DNA from: Nematostella vectensis
Taxonomy: Eukaryota > Cnidaria > Anthozoa > Actiniaria > Edwardsiidae
Reading direction: 5' to 3'
Assembly (NCBI RefSeq): GCF_932526225.1
Contig: NC_064042.1
Span: forward strand, 11,977,040-12,041,039
DNA length: 64,000 nucleotides
Positions 11,817 through 20,439 of the stretch are shown here, piece by piece. The translations under genes and the position numbers were made by a program. Below the pieces are notes generated by a model. The model was not told the origin of the DNA, searched no databases, and saw only the letters and a list, made by a program, of their open reading frames with translations. Position 1 is the first letter of the stretch, and every line of letters starts with the position of its first letter.

Positions 11817-12326
11817 CTAGTGCATAGCACTCCACAACCGGTCTGCAATCATCTTATACGGATACGTATACGCGCAGTATGGAAAAAGGCCGCCTAGATC
11901 TAAATCACAGCAAGCGGCTAGCTGTGTAGCCGATGTAGCGCCGGCGCAAATGTACGCCAACTCGGCGTTTTTCTGCGTTTTGCTGGGGATGTAGTAGTCG
12001 GACAGCTCAGAAGCCCGAATCGACTCCAGGGATTGTTTTGGTCGGGTCTGGTTGTAGAGTTTGAGCGCGTAGTCAGTGACGGTGAAGTTTTGCTTTGCGA
12101 GGGCCCCTCTCTCGCGACTTTGCGCTTGCCAATCCAGGATTTTTTGTCGCCGCTGTTGGTAGCGTCCATAGTCTCGTTGGTATTTCTCGAGGGCCTTGTC
12201 GTGCCTTTCCTGCTCAGCTAAGGCAGGGCTCTCATCGTTCGACAGGAAATTTGCGAGGTAGTTGCCACCAACGAATGCAGTCGCGTTTAGGACTGCGCCA
12301 CCAACCTAAATTGCGATTGAGGCCAT
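11817..12326 (-). pseudogene. Polinton membrane/coiled-coil protein (in-frame TAG at codon 7)
   Basis: A 169-codon reading frame from ATG 12326 to TAG 11817. Codon 7 is TAG; otherwise the frame is open. A glycine/alanine-rich hydrophobic N-terminus (VGGAVLNATAFVGGNYL) is followed by a charged, probably coiled-coil region (ALEKYQRDYGRYQQRRQKIL) and a conserved C-terminal block with SELSDYYIPSKTQKNAELAY. Proteins of this layout recur in cnidarian Polintons; function unknown, virion-membrane association is inferred. It lies between the integrase and another small hydrophobic gene on the same strand, consistent with a co-transcribed late cluster. Confidence 0.65.
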
Positions 12327-12384
12327 CGAGTAGTGTGTGATGCTGTGTACGTGAACACGAGTCTAATACGTGGCCTACACAAGA

Positions 12385-12595
12385 CTACATTGGCAGGATC
12401 TTCTGGTCCTCAAAGCGACAACACCCGCAACAGCGGCAGTCATTTTTGCGTAGTTCATGGCGTTCGCGGAGCGTCTTTGGTGAAGTCTTCTCGCAAGACC
12501 TTGCGCCCAACCCAGCCAATACCGGTGACGAGTCCGGTTATGACTGCGGCGTCGGTGATGGTCTTTGTAATCTTGCTTTGCTGCGTCGTCGACAT
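12385..12595 (-). pseudogene. Small Polinton transmembrane protein (frameshifted)
   Basis: From ATG 12595 the product starts STTQQSKITKTITDAAVITG and has two hydrophobic segments, VITGLVTGIGWVG and, in a shifted frame, YAKMTAAVAGVVAL. It ends EDQKILPM at TAG 12385-12387. About 70 residues, with at least two frame changes. The pattern is typical of a small hydrophobic protein carried by cnidarian Polintons. Function unknown. It directly precedes (in transcription order) the gene at 11817-12326. Confidence 0.6.
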
Positions 12596-12667
12596 TGCGA
12601 TATACGGATATGGGTGGGGCTCTTGTGTTTAAATGTCTGCTTACTCCATGGCTAACAGTCGAGAGTT

Positions 12668-13737
12668 TCATAGTCCGGGTCGGCTCGCCGGAACGGCAAG
12701 CGGTGGTTGCTGTGCATTTGCGGGCGGGGTCACGTCGTCGGTACCTTCGGTAGCTGTGGGTGTACGAGTGAACGCGGCAGCTAGCTCCCGCCTACGTGTG
12801 TAGAGGCCGATCAATGACACTAGAAGACCAGCGACCCCGATAACCGAGCTGGCCGACCAAGCAGAGTTGCTTTCCGGGACTGGTATGTGTTCGTCATAGC
12901 CCTCGCGTCCCTGCGACTCGCTAGCGACCGGCGACTCAACGTGTTGCACAGCTTTCTTCTTCGCACTGTTTTGTCGGTTTTACTCTGCCAAGCGCCTTCC
13001 AGCTTCGACTCGTCCAGGGTGTTTAGGTCGGGTCGCGGGTGGCTCGGGGCTCGTGATTCTCTCCACCTTCTCACGTGCAGGTTCATGAGCAGTTTGTTTC
13101 GCAGCTTGTTTGTCAGGTTCCGCGAGATGCTGAGCACTAGTACTTCCTTGAAGTTCCTCATTTGCGTGGCAAGCTTTCAAATGAGCGTCTTATCTAAAGT
13201 CGTCATAGCAGACTCGCCATCTGGTGGGTCCGAGACTGCTACCTCATGCGTACTAGCGCCGTTGGTGTTCACATGACGTGCTACGTGTAGCGCCCCGAGG
13301 GCTAAAGACATCAAACGACCGCAGCGTAGAGACAGGCTTCCGCACAATGTGCGGAGCTCGTTGTTGATGATGTAGTCGGACACGAGGTCATTGTGAAGAT
13401 CGACCACACTGTCTGTCGGCATCGTCATTCCTACTACCTTGGTCGAAAGCTTCAGGAAGCTGTTTGCCAGGGCATCTGTAGTCCGGCCGGCTAGAGCGGT
13501 CTCGTATCGCTTCTCGTACTTCTTCACCTCCTCGGCGCTCATGCGTTTGACGTCGTCGTGAGTCCGGGCCTTGCCTACCATCTCTCTCGACTTCCCCGAG
13601 GCTACGAGAATCGCGAGTTTCTCCCTCGTGTCTGCAATCTCAGTTCGCTCTTCCGCCGGCTGCGTCGAGCAGTCCAACGACTCGATATCTGCGGCGCCCC
13701 CCTCAAGAAGACTCTCGAAGCATTCGTCGCTCATCAT
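12668..13737 (-). pseudogene. Polinton structural-type protein with C-terminal membrane segment (broken)
   Basis: Reads from ATG 13737 (MMSDECFESLLEGG) as an acidic, helical N-terminal half with YEKRYETALAGRTTDALANS, then a hydrophobic core. Near 13180 the frame shifts; after one in-frame TAA (about 12981) the C-terminal half continues as a Pro/Ala/Glu-rich linker. It then has a transmembrane segment (SVIGVAGLLVSLIGLYTRRR) and a proline-rich tail ending at TGA 12668. A single original protein of about 350 residues is inferred. Position next to the packaging ATPase and capsid genes suggests a virion role. Confidence 0.6.
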
Positions 13738-13796
13738 GGTACACGCGTGCTGTCAAGTGTGATCAATGTGTTTTCGTAGGCGGTGACTTACAGCGC

Positions 13797-14244
13797 TTAT
13801 TGCTCAACTAGGGCGATGGTATAAGGATGACGCAAGCGAAACTCTAACTTCGAGAACTTCTTCGACTTGAAGGGCCTTCATGTACTCTTTCATCTTCCCT
13901 TCTGAGAGCTCCGCGCCGTAGTCATGCAGGATAGCTTTAATGTCCGCCTTGCTCGGGGTATAGGAGACCACCAAGGCCGCGATGTTCTCACGGAACGGCT
14001 TCGTGATGCTGGTGAGCTGCTGCGTGATCATCCACACGCTAATACCCACGTGGCGCGCGCTGAACGCCAAGTTGACGAGCTGCTCAGAGCGCCTCTTTAC
14101 GTCTTTTGAGGCCGCACAGTCGTCGAGTATGATTAGCGAAGACAACGGAGGCAAACCTCAGCAGTATGTCTATCCGAATCGGGTCTTCCCGCATGACGTC
14201 GGGCCCACGATGAGAGCGTTAATTGGGATGTTTGTTTGGTCCAT
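13797..14244 (-). pseudogene. FtsK/A32-like genome-packaging ATPase, internally deleted
   Basis: Genome-packaging motor of Polintons and adintoviruses. Walker A (VGPTSCGKTRF) lies close to the start ATG at 14244. Walker B (SLIILDDCAASKD) follows after only about ten codons, in the same frame but interrupted by TAG and TGA. Family members have on the order of 80-100 residues between these motifs, so an in-frame deletion is inferred. The region downstream of Walker B (SARHVGISVWMITQQ) is well preserved. The last 20 residues (RLRHPYTIALVEQ) lie in a shifted frame ending at TAA 13797-13799. Non-functional. It is immediately downstream of the major capsid gene. Confidence 0.85.
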
Positions 14245-14259
14245 ACTGTACTACTGTGC

Positions 14260-15488
14260 TCAGTATTGTATGGACTCTAGCTGTCCGTTCATAAGGTTCA
14301 TTTGGGCGTCGGCCACCACAAACACGTGACAGTTTACGGTAACTTTGCCGCTTGCCGTGCGTTTTATCTCGATTTGCCACCGTCGCGGGTGTTGACCAAT
14401 CGGATACAGCTCCCATGGATAGCATTGTCGTCCGTCGTTCGAAGGTCGATCCACAGAGCAAACTTGTTATCGCCATAGAATGACTCGGGGCTGACACTAG
14501 GTGCTCCGCTGCCACTGACGAACCGCCTTTTCGCCTCCCTCCAGAAATCCGTGGGGCGTAGTCCCTGGCTGAAGACCTTGTTTGGCATGCCCTCGATTGT
14601 AACGCGAACGCTTTTGATGTCGGGGTACACGAACTTCTCAGAGTTGCGAGCCCCTGCCGTGTATGGCTCCACAAAGAGGAGCAACAGACCACTCATAGAC
14701 CTTCGCGGTTGACACTCTCGTTGATTATGCTGTCCGTCCCTTTGCTAATCACAAAGGTCTTGTGGTGGTTCAATTACTCGTAGAAGAACGCTGTGCCGTT
14801 TTGGTAGGCGGCGGCTGCAGACCGGGCGAGGTTGTCGTCCCTCGTATTCCAGCTCTAGATTTTTTATGCCGTAGGATAATTTGGTAGCATAGCTTCCGAC
14901 GACTACCAGATCAACCGTTGCGAGCGTGACCTCGAAGAGTAGCGCCTCGGAGAGCGCCCTTGGGTACAGTACGCCGTGGTCCGTCAGCAGAGAATGGTCT
15001 AGCGGGACGGTGTACTTCGCCCCGTGGGCGGCGTTTAGAGCGTTCTCCTTGGCGTTACTGGTCGCTTTATCGCCAGCTTTGGAGCAAAGCTTGCGCATGT
15101 TTTCTGACTGTATGCCCTGCTCCAGGCGGTCCTCTTTCTCGACCTTGGACAGGTAAATCTCCTCATACGTCTTGAAGACATCGTAGCGGTTGGTGTCCTG
15201 GAGCGTTTCTCCTGCAAACGTGATTTTCAGGCGGCTCAAGAGATTTCGGCCGACGTTGTTCACGACGGTATTATTTGCTTGGCCTGAGATGGAGAGATGG
15301 AAACCGACCCTCAAGGAGCCAGGCACAAGCGCGACGCCTTTCGATAGCTTTGGGACCGCCACATATAGCGTCTTGTCGGGGGAAGCCGTCGACGGGTTGA
15401 GAGTGACCCGGTGAACAGTTTTCTCGGCTTTCAACATCAGAGGAGTTCTGGGTGTTCGTTGGGGGTCAAGTTTATCGCTGACTGACAT
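14260..15488 (-). pseudogene. Polinton major capsid protein (double jelly-roll), frameshifted
   Basis: Forms the icosahedral shell. From ATG 15488 the N-terminal jelly-roll half is open for 247 codons, with signatures VNNVGRNLLSRLKITFAGET and TNRYDVFKTYEEIYL. The C-terminal half shows MSGLLLLFVEPYTAGARNSE, then KVTVNCHVFVVADAQMNL, ending at TAA 14260-14262. Between them lie two frame changes and a TAA near 14775; another frame change occurs near 14400. Original length about 409 residues, shorter than many hexon-type capsids but usual for this cnidarian Polinton group as I know it. Start context and spacing (16 bp upstream of the ATPase gene) support a linked transcription unit. Confidence 0.85.
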
Positions 15489-15566
15489 TCCTAGTAGTAT
15501 GAAGTCACGTGACTATGGTGCGGACTGTTAGACATGTCTAATATATCGTAGCATGATTTACGCATC

Positions 15567-16499
15567 ATGGATGATGTTGACGTTGACATTGACGATACCT
15601 TGCCGGGTGCGACCGCCGAAGACAAAAACGACGAGACGCCCCTCATCCCGTTTGACCCCGACGATGGGGAGTCGATCCCAATGACGAGCACGTCATCGCG
15701 GGGGGCCCGGATGCAAACGACCGCTGAAACCTCGTTCACCACAGAGGGTACAGCGACAAGACTCGTTCTCCAGTCTCTCAGGGAGAAATACCCAGACCTT
15801 AACGAGAATCTGATACTGTTCCAGTCAGACCAGAGGGGAAAGACGCTAATACAGCTTCGCAACCTCGGCAAAGGAGGTTGGACTAAACCAAGACAGCTGT
15901 TCAATGAGAACGGGGGCGTTCGACAGGACGTTGCGAAGCTGAAAGGCTTCAAGCTGGCGATGGGGTCTGTGGCAGAGATAGAAGCGGTCATCCAGGAGAA
16001 CACAGAACGAGTCCAAGAGCCGCAAGGGGTGGTAACCACAGACAGGGAGACCATCGACGACCCTAACACGTCACAGAGTCGCCGCCAAGAGGCCCGTGAG
16101 CGCAACGAGGAAAGGCTATCCGAGATTGACGAACTAGAACGCGAAAACCTAGAGCTTGAGAACCAAAAGCCGCTCAGAGAGCGCATCAAAGCCATCTTCA
16201 AAAAGTGCGGCTTTACCGTCACCGCTATCGGGTTGGCCGTAGCGACGACGACCGCGGCCATTGTGACGTCGCTCGGCAAGTCGCTCTCCTCCGTGGCCAG
16301 AGGGGTCGGTAACGGGCTTAAGGCTATCGGGAAAAAGCTAGGCGAGCTTCTCCCTGGACTAGTAGGCAGCATCGCGAACTTCGTGTTTAAGGCTGTAGGA
16401 GAAGCGGTGAAATTCCTTGGAAAAAATGCGTGGCTGCTCATTCTAGCCGTAGCCGCGTTCTTGGTTCGTCGAATGCAAAGCAATCCTCGGAACAAGTAA
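15567..16499 (+). CDS. Intact 310-residue Polinton protein with amphipathic/hydrophobic C-terminus
   Basis: The only long undamaged gene in the element. An acidic N-terminus (DDVDVDIDDT) is followed by a folded region (about 60-150), a charged coiled-coil stretch (about 165-215, RERNEERLSEIDELERENLE) and a Gly/Ala/Lys-rich hydrophobic C-terminal third. Its segments VTAIGLAVATTTAAIV, GVGNGLKAIGKKLGELLPGL and WLLILAVAAFLV look membrane-active. This layout recalls minor virion proteins that disrupt membranes, but I recognise no named family. It is divergent from the major capsid gene (78 bp apart) and overlaps the C-terminal coding part of the minus-strand gene at about 16500-17935 tail to tail. 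Confidence 0.75.
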   Translation: MDDVDVDIDDTLPGATAEDKNDETPLIPFDPDDGESIPMTSTSSRGARMQTTAETSFTTEGTATRLVLQSLREKYPDLNENLILFQSDQRGKTLIQLRNLGKGGWTKPRQLFNENGGVRQDVAKLKGFKLAMGSVAEIEAVIQENTERVQEPQGVVTTDRETIDDPNTSQSRRQEARERNEERLSEIDELERENLELENQKPLRERIKAIFKKCGFTVTAIGLAVATTTAAIVTSLGKSLSSVARGVGNGLKAIGKKLGELLPGLVGSIANFVFKAVGEAVKFLGKNAWLLILAVAAFLVRRMQSNPRNK

Positions 16500-17935
16500 T
16501 ACGCCGCGGCCACCGCGAGTGCCGACAACCCCGCCTTGAGGGCGGTGTGGTCACTCTTTTCGCCCGGTCCGGGCGATGTCATGCTGCGCATACGTGAAGA
16601 GGGGGCAGGCGCCGCGCCCTCTGCGTACACTACGGCCTTGCTTCGCACCTCGCGGTCCTTGGTCACGTGTTGCACCCTAGGATGCCCACCGGCCATGTTA
16701 TGAGCACCGACTGGCTTTGTCTCGGTGTCGATCGCGTTTGCGCCGAGCGTCATGGAGTCTGTGGCTTTCTGCAGTTTATTGTTGTAGCCCACGACGATTT
16801 GCGTGTTTATCAGCAGATCGCTCGGCATCAGCCACACTCCTGGTGCGACCGCAAGACTCAGTCTCACCTTGGCCTCCTGCACGGCTAACTGGTGCCTTTG
16901 CACGCTTTGAGCGATGTCGTTTTCTATGATCGCGTCTTCAAGCAGCTTCGTGAACTCCGCCTGCGCCTCCTTGGCCGGTTTACCGGCCCCCGCGATAGAG
17001 GAACGGACGTTTACCTACGCGCCAAGAACTGTGTAGACGAACGCCTCGACCGAGCGATCGAGTCTTCCTAGCCCTGATTTTGTCAGTCCCTCACCTTTGG
17101 GAGACGCAAACCAGCTATATTGCACGCCCCCGTGGTCGTCGTTGCGTATGAAACCCATCTGCTTCCCACTATTGTACGCCCCACCTTCGTCGCTAAACAG
17201 ATTGAGGTGGCTCGGGTACCCGTCCGCCGCCGTGTCGTAGCCACGGATCACGTGCACGTTGCGATACCCCTCCCCCGGGTAGAACACAAAACACATCGCC
17301 TAGACCGTGGTTCCGCCGGTCTTTCCATCGGAAGTCCGGCTTACGCGGCAAACCGAACTCTATACATAGACGCTCGAAAGCGGCTATCTTTCTTTTTGCG
17401 TGAACGGGCTGTCACCAGGCAGGGGGGCGCCGAGCTCGTAGAGTATCCTCCGGGTGGTAAAGTAGACGTGAAACCTTAGAAATCCCCTGATGACAGAGGG
17501 GAGCGTGGCAAAAGCGGGGTTGGTTAGGGACACCCCGCATCCGGCGGATGCGCACCAGACCACAAAGCTGAGTTGTTGTGGCCAGCACCCATAGGAAGGC
17601 TCCGATAACCACCGGCGAGACTCCTTGACGGACTTTGTCTCTTTGAATATGTCTCGGACCCTAGTCGTGAACGATTTGTCCTCAGCCACGTGTATCTCTA
17701 GCTGCGTGAGTAGTGGGGTGATGTCTAAGGCCGTGCTCTCCACGGGGGTCGCGGGCACGGCGTAGAGTAGCTTTTGCCCGAGGGTCAGAGACCTAGGGAA
17801 ACCGGATTTTGCGTGTTTGATTTGTTCGGCTATAGCGTGTTTGATATGTTCGGCTATAGAGGCTCCCGCCGCAGTTGCCGCCTTTTTCGTCTCTTCCGCC
17901 TCCTCGTTCAGCATCTGCCAGCCTTCCCAATCCAT
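16480..17935 (-). pseudogene. Large Polinton structural-type protein with C-terminal membrane segment (broken)
   Basis: Reads from ATG 17935 (MDWEGWQMLNEEAEETKK) through a helical N-terminal region and FHVYFTTRRILYELGAPLPG. After frame changes near 17390 and 17295 it continues with GEGYRNVHVIRGYDTAADG, FSDEGGAYNSGKQMGF and RLDRSVEAFVYTVLGA. It then meets an in-frame TAG at 17013-17015. The frame continues beyond it without another break (QRHQLAVQEAKVRLSLAVAP, MPSDLLINTQIVVGYNNK) to a hydrophobic segment LKAGLSALAVAAAYYLF near 16500. I read all of this as one ancestral gene of about 480 residues, probably structural; two adjacent genes is the alternative. Confidence 0.6.
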
Positions 17936-17956
17936 GCTCAGTCCTATTAAACACGA

Positions 17957-18301
17957 AGGCGGGCTGTGTTCAATACAATGGTGGTCCTACATACTGTGCT
18001 CACCAAAGGCGAACAGACGCTCTTCTTCGAGCGGCCGATAAGGCGCCCACGCTTCGTGGCGCTCCGGCAGTGCTCGCTGTTAAACAGCTGGTATAATCTC
18101 GAGCGGGAGCATCAGATAACGACTATATCCGCCCTCCCGCCCATCGCTACTCTGCCAGCCGGGCACTACACGGTCGAGTCCATCGTGGAAACGATCAACC
18201 GCGCTGAAAGCAAGATTCTGACCGCGAAGCTGGATCCCCTCACCGGGAAAATCGCGCAAGCCCGTTCGCCTTGTATTAGAGCTAGCCTAGGTCTGACATA
18301 A
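17957..18301 (+). pseudogene. Minor capsid/penton-like protein, 5' fragment
   Basis: Starts near 17966 with a frame containing RRPRFVALRQCSLLNSWYNL and LPAGHYTVESIVETINRAES. This N-terminal block is typical of the conserved Polinton protein thought to be the minor (penton) capsid component. It ends at TAA 18299-18301 after about 110 residues. The remainder expected in related elements, roughly half or more of the protein, is missing; six bases later the next gene begins, so a deletion is likely. Confidence 0.55.
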
Positions 18302-18306
18302 CAAAC

Positions 18307-18959
18307 ATGGCAAATAGCGACGTTAGCGGTGGTGCCATATACCCCTCGCTTCCCAGTATGCACAGCGGTGGCGACGTGCAAAGCTTCCGACTCCAGAAAA
18401 TATGTGACACTCAGGCGGTTCTAGACAACAAGATAACGCATCATCGATAGGTGCGGAAAAAGTATAAGCGCGCCTTTGCCGTTACCCATGCTGTGTCTGT
18501 GGTATCCGGCATCGCTGCAGGGGCGCTCTCCAGCGGCTGAGTAGGAGTCTCTTTGAGTGGGATAGGGGTTCTGATCGGCGGTCCGCTGGCAGGGGTCGCT
18601 GGGCTGGTCGGTGTCGTGGGTGTAGGCGCAGGAATAGTCTCTAGGGGTCTTACGAGCAAGGTGGCTAAACACAAAGACACGATGGTTTTAGCGGAAAGTA
18701 AGAAAAACTCGATCAGCGAGCTGGTCTCTAAGGCTCTGCAAAACGAGCATATCTCAGATGAAAAGTTTCAGCTAATACTTCGGGAACAAGAGAGATACTA
18801 CGCGCTCAAGGCCACTATCAGAGCTCGACACGGCCTCGCATCGCGTGAGAAAAAAAAGCAAGAAAGGGCCCCCCGAGAAAGTCCCTGGAGACACGCGAAA
18901 AGATGAAAAAGAGACTGCGAGAAATTCGCGAGGAGTTCGGGAGCGAGGTGTTCGAGTAA
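18307..18959 (+). pseudogene. Polinton membrane protein with glycine-rich hydrophobic core
   Basis: From ATG 18307: NSDVSGGAIYPSLPSMHSGG, then SFRLQKICDTQ, a KKYKR basic motif and a glycine/valine-rich membrane region (GIGVLIGGPLAGVAGLVGVV). A charged helical region follows (SELVSKALQNEHISDEKFQL). Two in-frame stops (TAG 18448-18450 and TGA 18538-18540) interrupt it without frame change. A frameshift at the C6 run near 18870 moves the C-terminus (ETREKMKKRLREIREEFGSE) to the third frame, ending at TAA 18957-18959. The arrangement is widely repeated in cnidarian Polintons; function unknown, virion membrane protein inferred. Confidence 0.7.
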
Positions 18960-19089
18960 AGCTCAGGTTTAAACGCCACTCCAGCGGCTTTGAACTTACG
19001 GCCGAAAAACGGTCATTCCGCGCTCCGTAGGGTGGCGGTCCAATCCACGTTTCTCGTTTTCACGGCCCTCAGGTCCTAGCACAAGGTGA

Positions 19090-19570
19090 TTAGATTACCA
19101 GCTTGTTTACGTTTGGATGAGCACGCTGTTTTCGCTCTCTCGCCGGAACGAGCGGCATAAGCAGCTTGTGCTTGACATCCTCGGGGATGTCCTCGTCCGG
19201 ACGTTCTGGACCAGCCCCGCTAGTACGGCAGGCGCCTCTTTGTCAGGCATGCTATTGAGAATCGCCTCTATGTAAGCGCCCATGTTTGGGTATGCCCTGT
19301 GCCACTCAGTCTCTAATTGACCGTATCGCGGGCTACGATATCAGACAGGACGAGTGCAAACTGTTTCCGAGCGCGCCTCTCGGTGTCGCGCATCCTCTAC
19401 CCTACACGGTTCGCTCCGCAGGGGCGACACAACCCCGTCTCCGACTGCGTCCCTATGCCGCAGATCTTGCACGGCACGGGGAGGGGGCTGCCCTTACGGA
19501 GCCTTTGGAGGTGCACCTTGCACTAGGTGTCCATGCACCTCTGGCCACACGTGTTTGCATGGCCGACCTT
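19090..19570 (-). pseudogene. Zinc-finger-like protein remnant, right end of Polinton
   Basis: Minus-strand reading inward from the right inverted repeat. A Cys/His segment (CKVH, RLRKG, PCKICG, LCRPCGA) is followed, in other frames, by RYGQLETEWHRAYPNMGAYI, MPDKEAPAVLAGLVQNV and a C-terminus DEDIPEDVKHKLLMPLVPAR ending at TAA 19090-19092. At least three frame changes and two stops. The Cys pattern mirrors the remnant at 8990-9112. Probably a small DNA- or RNA-binding accessory protein; assignment weak. Confidence 0.4.
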
Positions 19571-19650
19571 TAGTCACCTGCAGTGATCTTTTCCGCACTA
19601 CATTCTCGAATGCTCGGTATACTATAGGGCAAACGAGGGTCTAATTGCAA

Positions 19651-20439
19651 GGTTCCCACACGTTACCACCCAAGGGGGGGCAGCCACCCTGTTATAGTTA
19701 GCGCTAGGCGCTAGGCTCCCCCTTGCTCCCCCCAGCGCCTAGCGCTACCGAAAACGGGCCCCGCCGCCATCCCCTTAAAGCAAATGCTTTAAGCGACCCC
19801 TATAACACACCCCTCTCCCACGAGGCCCCCAGACGGTATACCCTAGGCCTTGGGTATGCCCTAGGGCATACGAAAAACGGGCTGGGGGGGCGCGGCGAGC
19901 CGGGCGGCGGGGGCCTACATACACAGTTGCCCCAGTTGTTTATGTACGTGAAACCCTATCTGCTTCCCCAGACGGTATACCCCAGGCCACGGAAAACGGG
20001 CTGGGGGCGCGGCGAGCCGGGTGGGGGGGGCCAGTCGGGTTTCTCTGAAATCACCCAGTCCGGACGCGCCCGGCCTACGCACACAGTTGCCCAAAAAAGT
20101 TGTGTACGTGGGACGCGCCCAGCCTACACACACAGTTGCCCCAGTTGTTTATGTACGTGAAACCCTATCTGCTTCCCCAGACGGAATACCCAAGGCCACG
20201 GAAGACGGGCTGGGAGGCGCGGTGGGCCGGGCGGCGGGTGCCAGTCGGGTTTCACTCAAATCACCCAGTCCCCCCCTAGGGGGTTCAGACGCCCAGGAAT
20301 TTCCAGAGGGGAGGGGGGTTAAAATGCCCTTTTTCCTTTAACAGTTACTGTATTTATCTTTTTCCTGGGGGTTGGAAATTCTAGAGGGGTGGGGTCATAC
20401 CTCCGACCCCCTCAATAGGGGGAGATGGATATTTTCTGG
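19651..20439 (-). repeat. Polinton right terminal inverted repeat, internally expanded
   Basis: Counterpart of 8503-8834 but about 460 bp longer. The extra length includes near-identical direct repeats (about 19912-20020 and 20115-20215) sharing CACACAGTTGCCCCAGTTG and CCCTATCTGCTTCCCCAGAC, a third partial copy near 20075-20100, and about 100 bp of new sequence at 20275-20390. The outermost 40 bp again match the left end. Confidence 0.8.

Larger units (their letters stand above)
8503..20439. mobile_element. Degenerate Polinton (Maverick), PolB lacking
   Basis: An 11.9-kb element with matching inverted ends: CCAGAAAATATCCAT at 8503 and its complement ending at 20439. The next two bases inward give the 5'-AG...CT-3' termini usual for Polintons. 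Inside are a retroviral-type integrase, FtsK/A32-like packaging ATPase, double jelly-roll major capsid protein and several small membrane-associated proteins, the Polinton/adintovirus gene set. Base composition (GC-rich) differs sharply from the flanks. Usual Polintons are 15-20 kb and carry family B DNA polymerase. Here only about 390 bp separate the left inverted repeat from the helicase-HNH gene, and no polymerase motifs appear anywhere. No 6-bp target duplication is obvious (AAGCC-side TTCAAG against AACTAC). Most genes are broken, so this copy is not autonomous. Confidence 0.9.

Noticed and set aside
17384-17935. Adenain-type cysteine protease, expected in Polintons
   Set aside because: No His...Cys catalytic pattern could be recognised in this or any other gene of the element.
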